In this document: positions 38,143 through 39,055 of the stretch, piece after piece | How positions within the stretch are numbered: position 1 is the stretch's first letter | How the letters are laid out: each line of letters starts with the position of its first letter | NCBI GenBank assembly: GCA_022841345.1 | Contig: JALHRR010000047.1 | Span: 1-39,055 of the forward strand | DNA length: 39,055 nucleotides | Origin: Saprospiraceae bacterium | Lineage (GTDB): Bacteria > Bacteroidota > Bacteroidia > Chitinophagales > Saprospiraceae | Direction of reading: 5' to 3' | The notes under the pieces: model-generated | What the model was told of the DNA's origin: nothing | The model's database searches: none | What the model saw: only the letters and a program-made list of their open reading frames with translations | Program-made: the position numbers and the translations under genes

Positions 38143-38170
38143 AAAAAAAGCCCCCCATTTCTGAGAGGCT
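38143..38170 (-). terminator. Intrinsic terminator at the end of the tRNA-like array
   Basis: On the minus strand AGCCTC pairs with GGGGCT (one wobble) and seven T follow. It is 11 bases past the last tRNA-like copy. The rest of the gap 37985-38142 shows nothing. Confidence 0.6.
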
Positions 38171-38180
38171 TCTTTCTTGT

Positions 38181-38264
38181 GATCCCGCTGGTCCCCAAAG
38201 CTTTGGGGAGAACCCAGGACCCTCCCGATAAATCGGGATGCTCTACCAACTGAGCTACGTCATT
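38181..38264 (-). other. tRNA-like element, copy 1
   Basis: On the minus strand it has a perfect D-arm region (TAGCTCAGTTGGTAGAGC), then an anticodon-arm position filled by TCCCGATTTATCGGGA, which leaves a 6-base loop. Next are GGTCCTGGGTTC (start of the T arm), an inserted 18-bp palindrome (38192-38209), CCAG and CGGGATCA as the acceptor 3' side. Only about four of seven acceptor pairs form with AATGACG. It resembles a tRNA-Lys(UUU) skeleton, but is not a canonical tRNA. Confidence 0.6.
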
Positions 38265-38268
38265 CAAT

Positions 38269-38304
38269 AAAAAAACTCCAATCAAAAAATGATTGGAGTT
38301 TTTT
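38269..38304 (-). terminator. Intrinsic-terminator-like hairpin in the tRNA-like spacer
   Basis: A 10-bp stem (ACTCCAATCA/TGATTGGAGT), a loop of five and a T run follow copy 2 on the minus strand. Near-identical hairpins lie at 38740-38774, 38868-38902 and 38996-39030. Confidence 0.7.
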
Positions 38305-38308
38305 AAGT

Positions 38309-38391
38309 GATCCCGCTGGTCCCCAAAGCTTTGGGGAGAACCCAGGACCCTCCCGATAAATCGGGATGCTCTACCAACTGAGCTACGCGAT
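38309..38391 (-). other. tRNA-like element, copy 2 (its 5' end overlaps the GIY-YIG stop)
   Basis: The same D arm, palindromic anticodon region and invaded T arm (palindrome 38320-38337) as copy 1. The 5' acceptor strand differs (AATCGCG) and pairs at five of seven positions with CGGGATC. The TAG at its T8-A9-G10 position is the stop codon of the nuclease gene. Confidence 0.6.
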
Positions 38392-38622
38392 TAAGCTTTC
38401 GATATATTTCCGGGATTTCTTCTTCTTTATTTCTTGCTCCCTTTTCTTGGCCAATGGTAGAGTATCATAAAATTCCGTATGTTTCAATACCCAGGGCATT
38501 CCAATGGATGTGAATTTTGAATGACCTATATTATGTTCATATAACCTTCGATCCAGGTCAATACATGCTCCTACATAATACTTGTTGAGCTTCTCAGAAT
38601 ATAAAATATAACAATTTGCCAT
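38383..38622 (-). CDS. Small GIY-YIG nuclease domain protein inside the tRNA-like array
   Basis: The product has 79 residues, a complete minimal GIY-YIG domain of the UvrC N-terminal/YhbQ type. CYILYSEKLNKYYVGACIDL gives the (G/C)-Y-I...Y-V-G core, DRRLYEH carries the catalytic Arg, and a Glu (EFYDTLPLAKKREQEIK) plus a Lys-rich C-terminal helix follow. No DNA-binding extension is present. The stop codon TAG lies within the first bases of tRNA-like copy 2, and the gene takes the place of the usual 45-base spacer, so the gene entered the array as an insertion. Small GIY-YIG genes are common in Bacteroidota, often near RNA genes; the biological role is unknown. Confidence 0.85.
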   Translation of the reverse strand: MANCYILYSEKLNKYYVGACIDLDRRLYEHNIGHSKFTSIGMPWVLKHTEFYDTLPLAKKREQEIKKKKSRKYIESLIA

Positions 38623-38664
38623 ATACAGTAAAACTCAAATTCTCTGATTGGAATTCATTCTTTT

Positions 38665-38735
38665 GATCCTGCAAGGTCTCGAACCCAGGACCCTCCCGAT
38701 AAATCGGGATGCTCTACCAACTGAGCTACGTCATT
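38665..38735 (-). other. tRNA-like element, copy 3, without the T-arm palindrome
   Basis: It has the same D arm and palindromic anticodon region, but the T loop is the normal GGTTCGAGACC with no insertion, and the 3' side reads TTGCAGGATCA. Its acceptor 5' strand AATGACG pairs poorly with CAGGATC. It is directly upstream (minus strand) of the GIY-YIG gene and is the copy that shows the T arm before palindrome invasion. Confidence 0.55.
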
Positions 38736-38779
38736 CAATAAAAAAACTCCAACCAAAAAATGATTGGAGTTTTTCAAGT

Positions 38780-38863
38780 GATCCCGCTGGTCCCCAAAGC
38801 TTTGGGGAGAACCCAGGACCCTCCCGATAAATCGGGATGCTCTACCAACTGAGCTACGTCATT
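38780..38863 (-). other. tRNA-like element, copy 4
   Basis: Identical in layout to copy 1, with the palindrome at 38791-38808. Confidence 0.6.
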
Positions 38864-38907
38864 CAATAAAAAAACTCCAACCAAAAAATGATTGGAGTTT
38901 TTCAAGT

Positions 38908-38991
38908 GATCCCGCTGGTCCCCAAAGCTTTGGGGAGAACCCAGGACCCTCCCGATAAATCGGGATGCTCTACCAACTGAGCTACGTCATT
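38908..38991 (-). other. tRNA-like element, copy 5
   Basis: Identical in layout to copy 4, offset by exactly 128 bases, with the palindrome at 38919-38936. Confidence 0.6.
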
Positions 38992-39035
38992 CAATAAAAA
39001 AACTCCAACCAAAAAATGATTGGAGTTTTTCAAGT

Positions 39036-39055
39036 GATCCCGCTGGTCCCCAAAG
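39036..39055 (-). other. tRNA-like element, copy 6, truncated by the window end
   Basis: Only the 3' end of the element and half of the palindrome are inside the window; the array continues beyond it. Confidence 0.55.

Larger units (their letters stand above)
38181..39055 (-). repeat. 128-bp tandem array of tRNA-like units, running off the window
   Basis: Copies start (3' end of the element on the minus strand) at 38181, 38309, 38665, 38780, 38908 and 39036. The spacing is exactly 128 bases between 38181 and 38309 and again from 38780 onward. Each standard unit is one tRNA-like sequence plus a 10-bp hairpin (38275-38299 in the first spacer) bordered by A and T runs. In the spacers at 38746, 38874 and 39002, one stem position becomes G-U on the minus strand but A-C on the plus strand, which supports minus-strand transcription. 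A GIY-YIG gene replaces one spacer. The sixth copy is cut by the window end. Confidence 0.85.

Noticed and set aside
38648-38830. Plus-strand frame over the tRNA-like array
   Set aside because: The frame reads through tRNA-like repeats and a hairpin; repetitive array sequence gives it by chance.
38181-39055. Regular tandem repeats that could look like a CRISPR array
   Set aside because: The 128-bp units are nearly identical throughout, with no variable spacers, and each contains tRNA-like arms and a hairpin.

Overview
The window looks like a chromosomal segment of a Bacteroidota bacterium, most likely a Saprospiraceae-like lineage. The evidence is the density of type IX secretion (T9SS) sorting domains (FPNP...G.Y...K at C-termini), SprB-type and Cys-Gly-Asp adhesin repeats, a SusC/SusD pair, a propeller/Y_Y_Y/LuxR regulator, GEVED and fibronectin III domains, moderate-to-low G+C, and promoter boxes of the TAnnTTTG type. 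No Shine-Dalgarno pattern is evident before the main genes. The assignment rests on gene content only.

Layout. (1) 1-10245, plus strand: a cassette of four exported proteins. It holds a 5'-truncated T9SS adhesin, an outer-membrane beta-barrel candidate, a 1155-residue beta-rich protein of unknown function and a fibronectin III protein. The N-terminal region of the last lies in a sharply G+C-rich block. (2) 10280-12070: an Rpn-family (PD-(D/E)XK, 'transposase_31') gene broken by one in-frame TAG where Trp is expected. It is followed by two extra tandem copies of its 3' tail, each with its own Met, and by degenerate repeats including an 18-bp perfect palindrome. (3) 12074-14955, minus strand: an AAA/DUF4143 ATPase, a small unknown gene, a CheY-like receiver and a VOC-fold protein, with clear intrinsic terminators. 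(4) 15379-24928, minus strand: a tight six-gene polysaccharide utilisation operon (T9SS carbohydrate-binding protein, SusC, SusD, PKD lipoprotein, two GH16 glycanases), predicted to act on beta-1,3-glucan of the laminarin type. (5) 25155-28076, plus strand: a divergent membrane regulator that probably controls that operon. (6) 28322-35618, minus strand: two paralogous T9SS metalloproteases with the HExxHxxGxxH motif, carrying one and nine fibronectin III repeats. (7) 36048-37984, minus strand: a trypsin-like protease, a four-helix membrane protein and a TlpA-like lipoprotein. (8) 38181-39055: a 128-bp tandem array of tRNA-like sequences (minus strand) whose anticodon and T arms have been replaced or invaded by palindromes, interrupted by a small GIY-YIG nuclease gene.

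How the parts work together. The polysaccharide operon plus regulator is a self-contained glucan capture system. The binding protein and GH16 enzymes would act outside the cell, SusD and the PKD lipoprotein would present oligosaccharide to SusC, and the regulator would sense products through its periplasmic propeller. The adhesin cassette and the metalloproteases are also exported, so most of the window serves the cell surface.

The least ordinary parts are the Rpn tail amplification next to a nonsense-broken Rpn gene, the tRNA-like palindrome array with its GIY-YIG passenger, and the G+C-rich insertion that seems to supply the start of a secreted protein. No CRISPR array, rRNA gene, complete insertion sequence or intact canonical tRNA was found.
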